Shown in pieces: positions 48,635-58,012 of a DNA stretch of 64,000 bases. Source of the stretch: Runella sp. SP2. GTDB lineage: Bacteria; Bacteroidota; Bacteroidia; Cytophagales; Spirosomataceae. The translations under genes were made by a program, and so were the position numbers. The stretch spans positions 5,671,001 through 5,735,000 of the forward strand of contig NZ_CP031030.1 in NCBI RefSeq assembly GCF_003711225.1, written 5' to 3'. The notes beneath the pieces were generated by a model. The model was not told the origin of the DNA and did no database searches. It was given only the letters and a program-made list of their open reading frames with translations. Each line of letters starts with the position of its first letter. Position 1 is the stretch's first letter.

Positions 48635-50122
48635 ATGGATAAGCAGAAATTACCTTTACAGGTTTTACGGGATTTAGACGAATTAAAACCGCTTATCAAA
48701 GACCCCAGCTTAGATTTAGTGGTTAGGTCTGATGAAAAATTCCCTCTTTTGATAAGAACCAAAAAGTATGAAGATTTCTTTTTTAATATCACGCAAAGCA
48801 TTGTGGTGGGTAGGTTTGAATTAGAAATCTTCCCTTATTTCGACGATGGTTTACCTTTTAAAGGGGGTCTGAAGGGAAGTATAAAAGAAGAATTTATAGA
48901 ATGGATTGAAACAATCAGAGAATATGATTCAATAAACCTTAATTCTCTTTTTGAAAACCCACAATTAGAACCAGAAGAAGATATCTATGAAGAAAAGGAC
49001 AAAGTTCTTCCTTGTTGTCTCAAAAGTTTATTGGTTAGCAATTTTCAGGGTATCAAATTAGCAGAGATAGACAATCTGCCCGTTGACACCCAATGGGTAT
49101 TTTTGGTAGGCGAAAATGGTTTTGGTAAATCAACAGTACTCCAATCTATTTTGCTAGGACTAAACGGCAGCAAAGACGGGAACTTTGAATTGATTCAGGA
49201 TGAAAGTATCAATATACAGGTTGCGTATAAAAATGACAAAGAAAATTTCGTTAACGACTGTTGGAGAAACCCACACCCTCTACCATATCTTGCAGCCTAT
49301 GGGCCAGTAAGGCTGAATCTAAAAGCTGATGCTAAAATCAGTGACGAAGCGCGGATGAGTTCATTGACCTACAATCTCTTCAATTCTGATGGAGCACTGC
49401 TCAATATAGAGGCTAAAATGAAAGATTGGCTACTTCAAAAAAACAAAAAACGATTCGATTTGGTCAAAAAAGCGCTTTGTAAACTTATTCCAAACTTATC
49501 TGATGTACGTTTTAACGAAAGAACAAGCGAAATCGAATACATTGAAAAAGATATAGTAGATGGCTCTGAAACCTACGAACCTCTCCCTTATCAAAAATTA
49601 GCATCTGGATTTAGAGCTATTATTGGTTTGGCAGGCGATATGATTGTCCGCCTTTCCCACTTACAACCCAAAGTGAGCGACCCTTCCCAATTGAAAGGCA
49701 TTGTTATCATTGACGAGTTGGATCTACACTGGCACCCTAAACTCCAAAAACAAATTCCGCAGTTGTTTTCAAATGTTTTTCCCAAAGTGCAGTTTATTGT
49801 TTCTACGAATAGCCCAATTCCGTTGCTCGGTGCGCCTACCAATTCTGTTGTTTTGAAAGTGAATCGTACTAAAGAAGAAGGCATTAAAATAGAACATATT
49901 AAAATTAATCTTAAATATCTCACCCCTAATTTACTGTTGACATCGGGTATTTTTGACATGGAAGATGTGCTTTCGGTCAATAATGATGACATAACCAAAA
50001 CGCGAACGGAGGATTTGTTTGAAGAAATGAAACATAACGACGAAGTAGAGCGATATTTGGCTGAATTTGAAGCCAGTAATCGACAATTTCCCGATGCGCT
50101 TTTTGAACCCAAGGCCAACTAA
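48635..50122 (+). CDS. Septu-like ATPase (PtuA family)
   Basis: 495 residues. An ABC-type AAA ATPase begins around residue 128: Walker A GENGFGKST (159-167), signature-like LASGFRA (322-328), Walker B GIVIIDE (355-361) and a switch region STNSP (390-394), where the usual His is Asn. Ahead of it is a ~125-residue N-terminal region that I do not recognise (two FELEIFPYFD / EEFIEWIETI blocks and an acidic linker); classical PtuA starts close to the ATPase core. The next gene, 9 bases on, encodes an HNH nuclease, and ATPase plus HNH nuclease is the Septu arrangement. Predicted role: sensing phage infection and activating the nuclease. No reverse transcriptase is nearby, so it is not a retron. Confidence 0.8.
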   Translation: MDKQKLPLQVLRDLDELKPLIKDPSLDLVVRSDEKFPLLIRTKKYEDFFFNITQSIVVGRFELEIFPYFDDGLPFKGGLKGSIKEEFIEWIETIREYDSINLNSLFENPQLEPEEDIYEEKDKVLPCCLKSLLVSNFQGIKLAEIDNLPVDTQWVFLVGENGFGKSTVLQSILLGLNGSKDGNFELIQDESINIQVAYKNDKENFVNDCWRNPHPLPYLAAYGPVRLNLKADAKISDEARMSSLTYNLFNSDGALLNIEAKMKDWLLQKNKKRFDLVKKALCKLIPNLSDVRFNERTSEIEYIEKDIVDGSETYEPLPYQKLASGFRAIIGLAGDMIVRLSHLQPKVSDPSQLKGIVIIDELDLHWHPKLQKQIPQLFSNVFPKVQFIVSTNSPIPLLGAPTNSVVLKVNRTKEEGIKIEHIKINLKYLTPNLLLTSGIFDMEDVLSVNNDDITKTRTEDLFEEMKHNDEVERYLAEFEASNRQFPDALFEPKAN

Positions 50123-50131
50123 AAATAGGAG

Positions 50132-50995
50132 ATGATTCGAGTCGATAAAGATTTTGCCAATCCCCCTGTCAAGCTAACTACCGATGAGCGTACGAGACTT
50201 ATCCAATTGACTTTGAGCGAAAAAGGCAAACACGAGTTTAAGAAAAAAGTTTACCGAGACAGTGTGTATGATGAACTCGTTGTTCTTTACCATGGGAAAT
50301 GCGCTTATTGCGAAACGGATACTCGTGCGGGCGCTCCTATGCAAGTAGAGCACTATCGACCCAAAGCCAAAGTAACTGAGGATAATTTGCACGAGGGCTA
50401 TTATTGGATAGGCTATGAATGGAGTAATTTATTCTTGAGCTGCTCTAAATGCAATAATAAAAAACGCAACAGTTTCCCCGTCTCAGGGATGCGTGTTATG
50501 TCGCCTACCTTCACCCAAGAGGGCTTATTGGATGCTGATTCCAGCATTGCTAATTCACAAGTGTTTCAGCAAGAACAAGCCCTTCTACTACACCCTGAAA
50601 TAGATGAAACAGAACGTTTTTTTATTTTTTTGCCTAATGGGAAAGTTGATGCGGCGAATCAAAATTTAAGAGCCATCGAAACAATTAAAATTTGTGACCT
50701 AAATCGAAAAGACTTGGTCGAAAAAAGATTAAAAATTCTCAATTATTTCTTTGATCAGCTACAAACGGAGTTGAGAGATTTAGAAATGCAAAAAATTACC
50801 GAAGAGAAAGCTCGTCATGCCATAAAACGGCTTTTTGAAAAATTAGCACTACTCCAAAACCCTAAAAATGAGTACTCTCGTTTTGGATATTTTATGTTTG
50901 TCAAATTTGATAAATTTTTCAGTGAAAGGTTACCCACAAAACAAGGAAACGCAGCCAAGAGGCTTTTCGAACAATTTAGAACTGGCCAACTTTAA
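50132..50995 (+). CDS. Septu-like HNH nuclease (PtuB / TIGR02646 family)
   Basis: 287 residues. The HNH core is clear: CAYC (Cys57, Cys60), VEHYRPK (His74 of the first H), WSNLFLSCSKCNNKK (Asn and Cys104, Cys107). This matches the TIGR02646 'retron/Septu HNH endonuclease' family. The C-terminal 130 residues are charged and helical, as in PtuB. It is translated right after the ATPase gene and converges with the histidine kinase gene 23 bases downstream; no terminator is seen between. Nuclease target (phage DNA or host RNA) is not predictable. Confidence 0.82.
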   Translation: MIRVDKDFANPPVKLTTDERTRLIQLTLSEKGKHEFKKKVYRDSVYDELVVLYHGKCAYCETDTRAGAPMQVEHYRPKAKVTEDNLHEGYYWIGYEWSNLFLSCSKCNNKKRNSFPVSGMRVMSPTFTQEGLLDADSSIANSQVFQQEQALLLHPEIDETERFFIFLPNGKVDAANQNLRAIETIKICDLNRKDLVEKRLKILNYFFDQLQTELRDLEMQKITEEKARHAIKRLFEKLALLQNPKNEYSRFGYFMFVKFDKFFSERLPTKQGNAAKRLFEQFRTGQL

Positions 50996-51018
50996 TGGTT
51001 AAACTTGCTCACTCCCAT

Positions 51019-53040
51019 TTACCCAAATGCCAACCGAAACTCCGTTCCAACATTAGGTGTGGGGTTTACCGTGATTTTGCAGGAAATCGCTTTGGCTAAG
51101 TCGCGAATTAGGTGCAAGCCCAACCCTGATTTTCCACCCACGTTGGCCGTTTCGGAGTAGAGGACGCTTAATTGCTGTTCCGAAACCCCACCTGCATTGT
51201 CCGTAATGGCCAAAATAACCTGCCCTTTTTCCTCGCGTGCTTCCCAGCGAATGCTGCCATTAGGAACGTTTTTAAGTGCTTTTAAGGCGTTTCCCGTCAG
51301 ATTTTGCATGATTACTTTGAGGTAATCTTCGTCAGTTACGACGTTTAGATGATTGGGGTTTTCAAACTGAATCACTACTCCTGTATTTCCAGAGAAGAAT
51401 TTTTGCAAATACTCAAATAGCTCATTTACAGCTACTTCTTTTGCCTGTGGCCGAAAGTTTTCCATTTGACTTTTGCTCCACAGCAGCATCGACTCCATGG
51501 TATCGAGCAATCCTTCGGCAGCGGTTGTGATGCGTTGTTGATGCGCAGCGGCCAATTCGGGCGAAAGCAAATCAGGGGCTTCTTTTTGGAGGTTCAAAAA
51601 GCTGATAAGGTTCGATACGGGGCTTCGTAAGTCGTGGCTCAAGATGGCAAAAAACTTGGCTTTTACTTTGTTGGCTTCGTCCAATTCATTGTTGAGGTGC
51701 AACAGCGTCGTATTGGTGCGCTTCCGCGTCTGATTTTGCCAATACAACAAAGCCCCAATCACTCCCAACAGCACAAGCCCAATCACAAAACCCACTCGCT
51801 GTTTTTTCTGACTTTCCAACTCCAACCGATTGATTTCAAGTTGTTTGTCGCGCAACTCTATCTCACGTTTACCTTCTACCTCGGCTATTTTGTTTTTATT
51901 TTCTTGGGAAAAAATGGAATCTTGCCCCGCCTGAAACTCCCTGAAATTAAGATAGGCATTTTTATAATCTCCTCGTTCTGCCTGTAATTCTGCCAAAACG
52001 CCCGTCCAGTACGATTGACTACTCACCTCCCCCTTTTGCCTACTTCGACTAATGGCGATTTGAAGGTATTTTTCGGCTTGTTGTAGCAATCCTTTTTGCT
52101 GGCTAGGTTGGCTTTTGGCTTTTTCGATGTAGGCTTCGCCGAGGTTTCCTGCATTCTGAATCGCATCCGATTGCATGGGATTTACTTTCGACCACGCCTC
52201 AAATGCCTTGAGGTTATAGCGAATTTTACTATCGATGTCCTTATCCGAAATCGTACCTAAGCTACCGTACGCACTTGCTAACCCTTCCAAATTTCCCGTT
52301 TTTTCCAAAAGAGGAATGGCTTGAAACAGGTATTTTTTGGCATTTACGTAATCTTCTTTGGCGATATAGACCGAAATCACCTTCATCATCGACTGCCCTA
52401 CTTCCCGTTGGGCTTCGCCTTCCGACTCCTTGGTTTGTTTTTTTGCTTCCTGTAGCCCTTTAAGCGCGTAGGCTAGCGCTTTTTCGTAGTTTTTTTGGGC
52501 TAAGAATGTGGTGGAAACATTGCCCAACGCCACCGTTTTCAGGTAAGCATCCCCCAGTTCTTCGGAGATTTTTAATGCTTTTAAGTAATAGTCGATGGCC
52601 TTGGGATAATTAGACGCAATGTTTTGCTCAGCCGCCCCCAGATTGTTCAAAATCGAGGTCATGTTCCATTTATCGTCAATTTCGCGGTACACCACCAATG
52701 CCCGCTGAAAATACAATTGGCAAGAATCATACATCCCCTTATCACTGTAAGCCCGCCCTATTGCCCCCGTAAACACACCAATTCCCCGCTTCCAAGGCAT
52801 TTTTTGCGCGTGTTTTAGCCCCAATTGACTGTAATAAAGCGCTTTATCTGAATTAATAAAAAAGTATTCTTCCGCAATACGCTTATACGTACGGGCTTTT
52901 AGGGTATCATTTTTAATCGTAGGCAAAACTTTTACCAACGAATCAGCCAGGGCCTGTCCTTGTTTTTGGGCGTGCGTGGCGTTGATTAGCAACCCCAACA
53001 GAAACAAAATAATCCCGCCCCCCTTTTTTAACGTCTTCAT
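51019..53040 (-). CDS. TPR sensor histidine kinase
   Basis: 673 residues. A signal peptide (to about residue 24) is followed by periplasmic TPR repeats (about 40-380, several helix pairs such as AIDYYLKALKISEELGD), one transmembrane helix (VGFVIGLVLLGVIGALLYW, about 415-435), a coiled coil, a HisKA domain with His469 in SHDLRSP, and a HATPase domain (QNLTGNALKAL N-box, ITDNAGGV, GKSGLGL). The classic Bacteroidota TPR-kinase layout. It overlaps the upstream LytTR regulator gene by 4 bases, so the pair is a two-component system. The signal sensed is unknown. Confidence 0.88.
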   Translation of the reverse strand: MKTLKKGGGIILFLLGLLINATHAQKQGQALADSLVKVLPTIKNDTLKARTYKRIAEEYFFINSDKALYYSQLGLKHAQKMPWKRGIGVFTGAIGRAYSDKGMYDSCQLYFQRALVVYREIDDKWNMTSILNNLGAAEQNIASNYPKAIDYYLKALKISEELGDAYLKTVALGNVSTTFLAQKNYEKALAYALKGLQEAKKQTKESEGEAQREVGQSMMKVISVYIAKEDYVNAKKYLFQAIPLLEKTGNLEGLASAYGSLGTISDKDIDSKIRYNLKAFEAWSKVNPMQSDAIQNAGNLGEAYIEKAKSQPSQQKGLLQQAEKYLQIAISRSRQKGEVSSQSYWTGVLAELQAERGDYKNAYLNFREFQAGQDSIFSQENKNKIAEVEGKREIELRDKQLEINRLELESQKKQRVGFVIGLVLLGVIGALLYWQNQTRKRTNTTLLHLNNELDEANKVKAKFFAILSHDLRSPVSNLISFLNLQKEAPDLLSPELAAAHQQRITTAAEGLLDTMESMLLWSKSQMENFRPQAKEVAVNELFEYLQKFFSGNTGVVIQFENPNHLNVVTDEDYLKVIMQNLTGNALKALKNVPNGSIRWEAREEKGQVILAITDNAGGVSEQQLSVLYSETANVGGKSGLGLHLIRDLAKAISCKITVNPTPNVGTEFRLAFG

Positions 53041-53747
53041 TTTAAGTTCAGTAAAGCCTCTTTGTAACTTCTCCCCACGGGCAACGCATATTCGCGAACG
53101 TGCACCTGCTGCGCTGATACCCGCTCAATGTAATGTTTTTGCACGGCATAGCTACGGTGAATTCTAACAAACGACTGAAAAGCTTGCTCCTGCAATAATA
53201 GCCCAATCGAAGCCAACACACTGTATTTTTTGGTCGGGGTCACAATCCGCGTATAATCTTTCAGCGCTTCCAAATACAAAATTTCGTGCAAGTTCAGCTT
53301 AACTTGTTGGTGACCATCTTTGATAAAGACTGTATTTCCTCCCAAACTGTATTCAAAAAGTTCGGCTTTCAGTTTGAGCGATAAGTAACTCTGCAAACGC
53401 ATCATGCTGTGGTCAAAACGGTCGGCTTTCAGTGGTTTTACCAGAAAATCAAAGGCATCGACGTCAAAACTCTCGGCGGCATAATCGGGGTAGGCCGTGA
53501 TAAAAATGCACACGGGAATGGCCCTAAACTGCGCTCGAAGCTCCAAACCCGAGGTTTCGGGCATGTCAATATCACTGATCAATACGTCTATTTGTCCTTG
53601 TTGCAACACGGGAATCGCCGCTTGGGGCGATTCAAAAACCCCAACCACGCGCAGCATCGGGTATTTTTTGGCATACATCAGTGCCGTCAGACGATCGATT
53701 TCATTGTCGTCAATGATAACACAGGTATAAGTAGTATCCGGATTCAT
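53037..53747 (-). CDS. LytTR-family response regulator
   Basis: 236 residues: receiver domain (about 1-120, phospho-acceptor Asp59 in LISDIDMPETSG, acidic pair DDNE at the start, Lys in FLVKPLKADRF) and a C-terminal LytTR DNA-binding domain (about 140-236: ILYLEALKDYTRIVTPTKKY, FVRIHRSYAVQKHYIERV, LPVGRSYKEALLN). First gene of the two-component pair. Possible targets include the downstream secreted-protein cluster at 54-61.8 kb, which is inference. Confidence 0.9.
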   Translation of the reverse strand: MNPDTTYTCVIIDDNEIDRLTALMYAKKYPMLRVVGVFESPQAAIPVLQQGQIDVLISDIDMPETSGLELRAQFRAIPVCIFITAYPDYAAESFDVDAFDFLVKPLKADRFDHSMMRLQSYLSLKLKAELFEYSLGGNTVFIKDGHQQVKLNLHEILYLEALKDYTRIVTPTKKYSVLASIGLLLQEQAFQSFVRIHRSYAVQKHYIERVSAQQVHVREYALPVGRSYKEALLNLK

Positions 53748-53892
53748 GTAATAGTAGCACTTGACCAGTTAAAGATAGATGCTTTTGGGATAGAAGTGTG
53801 CGTCTATCAGGATTTATTTACTTTTCGGTAGGCTCGATTTCCCCTTCCATTCTGTCTTCCGTCTATTAAAACTGTTGTTGGTCGAGTACCGA

Positions 53893-53923
53893 TTGCTACC
53901 CCACCTTCTTCTGTATAGTTTTG
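53893..53923 (+). promoter_or_regulatory. Bacteroidota-type promoter of the cupin gene
   Basis: TTG at 53893-53895 and TAGTTTTG at 53916-53923, 20 bases apart: a good -33/-7 pair, 43 bases before the start codon at 53967. Confidence 0.5.
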
Positions 53924-53966
53924 ACTTGCTTAGTTCACAAAGCAATTATTCAAAACGAACGATACC

Positions 53967-54581
53967 ATGGAACGACGAGATTTTTTATTGAATTCGGCAC
54001 TCCTAACTGCTTTTACTGGATTATCACAAACGGCTTTTGGAGAAAATAACAATGGGGTTTTATCAGACAAGCTCAAACCCGTTTTATTACCATCATTGCC
54101 CCCTCTCGACCATAAAGGCAGCTCAGACATACGGGTTTGGATTCGGACTTCGATGACCAACGGGCTATTTTCGAGCGTGGAATGTGCCGTAGCTCCCAAA
54201 ACCATGGGCCCCGCCCCACATTGGCACAAAGAACTCGACGAGTTGATGTTTGTTCTCGAAGGTACTGCCAGCGTTTTGGTGGGCGATGAAGTTGTGCAAG
54301 TAGAAGCAGGCGGGTGGCACCTGCGCCCACGCATGATTAAGCACACCTTTTTTAATACCTCCGACAAGCCACTCCGCTTCGTAGATATGTACTTCAACCA
54401 GCCCTTTGAGGAGTTTTTGGAGAAAATCTACCATCAACTTACGCCCGAAAACGGTTTTCCGCGTGGTTCGGCGGCGTTAAGTCGGGAGCGTGAGGTACTC
54501 AATGAAAAGTTTGGGCTTTTCTATGGTGCCAACTCAGGTGAAGAACGGGCGGCTATTGTGAAGAGATACGGGTTAAAATAG
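53967..54581 (+). CDS. Exported cupin-domain protein
   Basis: 204 residues. The N-terminus (MERRDFLLNSALLTAFTGL) has a twin-arginine motif RRDFL, so export is likely by Tat. The cupin core spans about 70-150: PHWHKELDELMFVLEGTASVLVGD supplies two His and a Glu, and GGWHLRPRMIKHTFFN supplies the last His. This is a probable metal-binding single cupin; the substrate is unknown. Eleven bases separate it from the next gene, so it may lead the secreted-protein cluster. Confidence 0.8.
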   Translation: MERRDFLLNSALLTAFTGLSQTAFGENNNGVLSDKLKPVLLPSLPPLDHKGSSDIRVWIRTSMTNGLFSSVECAVAPKTMGPAPHWHKELDELMFVLEGTASVLVGDEVVQVEAGGWHLRPRMIKHTFFNTSDKPLRFVDMYFNQPFEEFLEKIYHQLTPENGFPRGSAALSREREVLNEKFGLFYGANSGEERAAIVKRYGLK

Positions 54582-54591
54582 TGAATGAGAG

Positions 54592-55593
54592 ATGAAGAAG
54601 TTATTATTGTTTTTTCTGTTTACCCATAGCCTTTACGCCCAAATGGGGCTACTAAGTCCTTACGGAGTTGAGTTTCCGCGCTTTTCGGCAGCCGCTCGTC
54701 CTGCACCCAATAATGTTGGTATTGGCACAATGCTCTTTAACACCACCAACGGCACTCACCAATACTCAGATGGTACTACTTGGCGAAACATATCAGCACT
54801 TCCACCTGCGGGTACGCTCCACCAAACTTTCCGCTACGATGGAAGCAATTGGGTAGGGTCTAATTTAATAGAAAACACTGGAACGCGAATACGTATAGCG
54901 GTGCCTGATAATATTTTTTTCACATCTACTGTAGGCATATACAATAAAGGAGATGAGGCCTCTTTTGGATTAGGGGTTGGATCAAAATATAAAGGAATGT
55001 TTATTGAAGCAGTTAACACTGCCATTGATGCTTATTCATCAAATAGCTATGCTCTTCAGGCATTAACACGTGATGGGGGGTACAGTGCTTTGTTTGGAGG
55101 CAGAATGATTATAGGTAAAAGTATCAATAGTTACTTAGAGGGTGGAATAGAATTTCGAGATGATGTCAATAGAGGTAGTCTGGCCTTCATCGGTATGCGT
55201 GGAACAACTGAGTTAGCTGTTTTTGGGTATGGTTATAATAATTATATCCAACGTTGGAACATCAACACAGGAAGTATTTGCTACGTTACTACACCTACTA
55301 TTTGCTCGGACATACGTCTCAAAAAAGATTTTCGCAGATTGAGCCAATCTTCCGAAAAACTTAATCAACTAGAAGGGTATCAATATTACTGGAAAAACGA
55401 AAAAAGCCCTGATTTACAGACAGGATTGATTGCCCAAGAGGTGCAAAAAATCTTCCCCGAACTGGTCAAAACTGACGAAGATGGTATGCTCTCAGTGGAC
55501 TATATGGGACTCATTCCACATTTGATAGAAGCCAACAAAAGCCTTTCGGCACGTATCGAGAAGCTAGAAACAATTCTCTCAAAAGAAAAATAA
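54592..55593 (+). CDS. Secreted tail-fiber-domain protein with S74 autocleavage domain (1)
   Basis: 333 residues. Signal peptide (MKKLLLFFLFTHSLYA), a middle region rich in Gly and short beta strands (GLGVGSKYKGMF, GYSALFGGRM), and a C-terminal S74 (intramolecular chaperone) domain from about residue 230: CSDIRLKKDFRRL gives the Ser/Lys pair, followed by GLIAQEVQKIFPELV and a final coiled coil. Such trimeric proteins can cleave off the chaperone after folding. No phage genes are nearby; in Bacteroidota these are often cell-surface proteins. Confidence 0.8.
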   Translation: MKKLLLFFLFTHSLYAQMGLLSPYGVEFPRFSAAARPAPNNVGIGTMLFNTTNGTHQYSDGTTWRNISALPPAGTLHQTFRYDGSNWVGSNLIENTGTRIRIAVPDNIFFTSTVGIYNKGDEASFGLGVGSKYKGMFIEAVNTAIDAYSSNSYALQALTRDGGYSALFGGRMIIGKSINSYLEGGIEFRDDVNRGSLAFIGMRGTTELAVFGYGYNNYIQRWNINTGSICYVTTPTICSDIRLKKDFRRLSQSSEKLNQLEGYQYYWKNEKSPDLQTGLIAQEVQKIFPELVKTDEDGMLSVDYMGLIPHLIEANKSLSARIEKLETILSKEK

Positions 55594-55676
55594 TGTGCGT
55601 CCAGAATGTCCGTTTTTTACCATTAAATATACGTAGCAACCTTCCATTTTTGTCGTTAAACAACTCTCTCAAAACC

Positions 55677-56552
55677 ATGAAACGACTCTCATTTTTTCTC
55701 ATAGGCACCCTTCTGTGGATTGGGTGCTCACCCACGGAAGATTCTCCCACGCCCAACGACCCCGACACTACGAACCCTGTCACCAACGGAGCCATGGGCA
55801 AAGGTCAACCTGGCGTAGTTGGTACGGCAGGTGTTGCCGACTGGGACAAACTTTCGACTTCCGAAAAAGGCCGCATCATGGGCTGGAATGCCCTGTTTTT
55901 GCACCAATCTGTCGGGCAAGATTTGGAAGAAGGCTGCAAAGCCAACGGCTATCCTTTTGATTATTACGGTAAAGGCGACAAAACCGACGGTGCGGCGTCG
56001 GGCAAAGGGCTAAAAGGCGGGATTTTTGTCGATGTGGGTGGTATTCCAAACGGAAACCCTTCCGAAAAAATTAGGGTATTTCGTGAAAATGCGACTCGCA
56101 ACAAGGACATACTCCAAATCATGATTTTTAAGTTTGGTTACGCCGACATCATGGACGATAACTACGAAAAAGTACAAACTGAGTACAAAACCATGATTGA
56201 TGCCCTTCGTGCTCAATCGCCTTCGCTGCGTTTTGTGCACGTAACCCCGCCGTTGGTCTATTCCACTTCATCGTACGAAGGAAATGCCGCCAAAATGAAA
56301 GTAGGCCAATGGATGAAAGACACCTTCAAAGGCACTGATGTGATTTTTGACTTACAAGCCCTTGAAGCCAACGACGGTAGCTGCCAACAAAGCAACGTTT
56401 GGCGTATTTGTCCTGACAACCGTAATACCTCTGCTGACCCCAGCGACGTCAACGGGGTGGATACCTCCGATGGCCAAGGGCATATTGGCAAAAAAGCAGG
56501 CCAACGCATCAGCAAAGCACTGTTAATGAGCATTTATAACGCTGGACGATAA
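55677..56552 (+). CDS. Lipoprotein, SGNH-hydrolase-like
   Basis: 291 residues from ATG at 55677, which opens a lipoprotein signal peptide (MKRLSFFLIGTLLWIGCS). An earlier in-frame ATG at 55593 overlaps the preceding stop and adds a long non-hydrophobic extension, so it is not preferred. The mature part has a Thr/Pro/Asp-rich linker, then FLHQSVGQDLEE (block I-like, Ser as possible nucleophile), FKFGYADIMDD, RFVHVTPPLV and a late GQGHIG segment. The order suggests an SGNH/GDSL-like esterase fold, but this is a weak assignment. Confidence 0.6.
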   Translation: MKRLSFFLIGTLLWIGCSPTEDSPTPNDPDTTNPVTNGAMGKGQPGVVGTAGVADWDKLSTSEKGRIMGWNALFLHQSVGQDLEEGCKANGYPFDYYGKGDKTDGAASGKGLKGGIFVDVGGIPNGNPSEKIRVFRENATRNKDILQIMIFKFGYADIMDDNYEKVQTEYKTMIDALRAQSPSLRFVHVTPPLVYSTSSYEGNAAKMKVGQWMKDTFKGTDVIFDLQALEANDGSCQQSNVWRICPDNRNTSADPSDVNGVDTSDGQGHIGKKAGQRISKALLMSIYNAGR

Positions 56553-56571
56553 CCCTTTTAATTCCTCTCTC

Positions 56572-57645
56572 ATGAAAAAGCTATTATTACTATTTTGCAC
56601 AATCGGCTATGGAGTGCTACACGCTCAAAACCCCGTCGTAGAGATACGCACTTCGGGTAGTACCGCCATTACCTCAAAAGCTTCACTTCACGCACTTTAT
56701 ACCACCTCGCCTTACATTCCCATTTTTTCACAGGCATCTGGTACGGGAATTTATTCCCAGGAAGGGCTGCACGGAGAAATTACACCTGATGCGAGCAATC
56801 CCAAAAGCCAATTTATTGGAGTGGTCGGACTAGGGAAAAACGCACCTTCCCTTGGTGGGAATGGCGCATACAACGTTGGTGTATTTGGTTCTGGCAAACA
56901 TGGACTTTGGGGAAAGTCAAGTGAATCTTTTGGCTTTGGTGTCTATGGTGATGGGCATACGGGGGTACTTGGCATATCGAATACGGGAGGAATCGGAGTG
57001 CAAGGGATTAGTTACGGGGTTGGACTCGCTGGGTCATTTTTGGGAAATGTCGCTATTTCTGACCGCCTTGGAATAGGCATTAGTGGAAACATTCCAGATT
57101 TCATACTGGATGTTGGGGGTAGAGCCCGTATGCGCAGCGGTGGAAGCAACGAAACCAGCGCGGGGGTTTGGTTCAACAACAATGCCAACAATCAACTACG
57201 TGCGTTTATTGGAATGCGTGACGACAATGAGTTTGGCATTTATAGCCAAAGCATGGCGCAATGGCTTTTGCGATTGAATGTAAATATAGGCTCTATTTGC
57301 TCCTATTCTACCATCACCAACTGCTCGGATATGCGCCTCAAAACCGACATTACGCCCATTCGAGGCTCTCTTAACAGAATTCAAGCATTAAACGGCGTCA
57401 ACTATCACTGGAAAAAACATCCAGAGACATCACTCCAAACGGGGTTCATTGCCCAAGAAGTTCAGAAAATTTTTCCTGAATTAGTCGAAACCGACCAAGA
57501 AGGCTTTTTGAGCGTCAATTACACAGGGCTGATTCCTCATTTGTTGGAAGCCATCAAAGAGTTACAAGGTAAAAATGGGCAGTTAGAAACCCGTCTTAGC
57601 GCCATTGAAGCAGCGTTGAATTTGCCTACAGGTACAGGAAAATAA
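56572..57645 (+). CDS. Secreted tail-fiber-domain protein with S74 autocleavage domain (2)
   Basis: 357 residues. Signal peptide (MKKLLLLFCTIGYGVLHAQ), a Gly-rich beta region with repeated GVxGxG-type turns (GVFGSGKHGLWGKSS, GVYGDGHTGVLG, GVQGISYGVG), and the S74 domain near the C-terminus (CSDMRLKTDITPI, GFIAQEVQKIFPELV) with a closing coiled coil. Same architecture as the protein at 54592, but the passenger region differs, so the two probably recognise or build different structures. Confidence 0.8.
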   Translation: MKKLLLLFCTIGYGVLHAQNPVVEIRTSGSTAITSKASLHALYTTSPYIPIFSQASGTGIYSQEGLHGEITPDASNPKSQFIGVVGLGKNAPSLGGNGAYNVGVFGSGKHGLWGKSSESFGFGVYGDGHTGVLGISNTGGIGVQGISYGVGLAGSFLGNVAISDRLGIGISGNIPDFILDVGGRARMRSGGSNETSAGVWFNNNANNQLRAFIGMRDDNEFGIYSQSMAQWLLRLNVNIGSICSYSTITNCSDMRLKTDITPIRGSLNRIQALNGVNYHWKKHPETSLQTGFIAQEVQKIFPELVETDQEGFLSVNYTGLIPHLLEAIKELQGKNGQLETRLSAIEAALNLPTGTGK

Positions 57646-57670
57646 AAGCGCAAAGGCGTTACCAAACACC

Positions 57671-58012
57671 ATGAAAAAAACCATTGAACTCTGTCCGAAA
57701 CTACAATTGAAACAGCCTTTTTACATTGAAGAAATTGCGTGGCTGGAAGGCATGGGTAATTACACTACCATTCATTTTCGGAACGGGAAGAGCATTCTCA
57801 CTTCTAAAACCCTAGCGCTTTTTGCTCGTGAACTCCCCAAAGAGGTTTTTGTAAGGGTAAATCGTTCTTTTTTAATCCGAATCAGCGAGGTCTCAGTTCA
57901 TAAGTCCGATACCCGAAAATACCTATCGCTTGTTTTACACAATGGGCAACAGGTAGAAGTGTCGCGTCGAAAAAAAACGTTGGTTAAAAAGTATCTCCGC
58001 CAAACAACATGA
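57671..58012 (+). CDS. Solitary LytTR DNA-binding protein
   Basis: 113 residues consisting of one LytTR domain with no receiver: FYIEEIAWLEGMGNYTTIHFRNGKSILTSKTL, FVRVNRSFLIRISEV and the basic tail VSRRKKTLVKKYL. It overlaps the following lipoprotein gene by 4 bases (ATGA), so the two are coupled. As it cannot be phosphorylated by a kinase, control may come from its partner or from expression level. Likely a local regulator of the secreted-protein cluster (inference). Confidence 0.85.
   Translation: MKKTIELCPKLQLKQPFYIEEIAWLEGMGNYTTIHFRNGKSILTSKTLALFARELPKEVFVRVNRSFLIRISEVSVHKSDTRKYLSLVLHNGQQVEVSRRKKTLVKKYLRQTT

Noticed and set aside
48582..50995. Retron with PtuA/PtuB-type effectors
   Set aside because: No reverse transcriptase frame and only 53 bases between the glycosyltransferase and the ATPase, leaving no room for the retron RNA.
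54592..57645. Prophage remnant because of tail fiber domains
   Set aside because: Both proteins have signal peptides, no other phage gene is present and the neighbours are lipoproteins.
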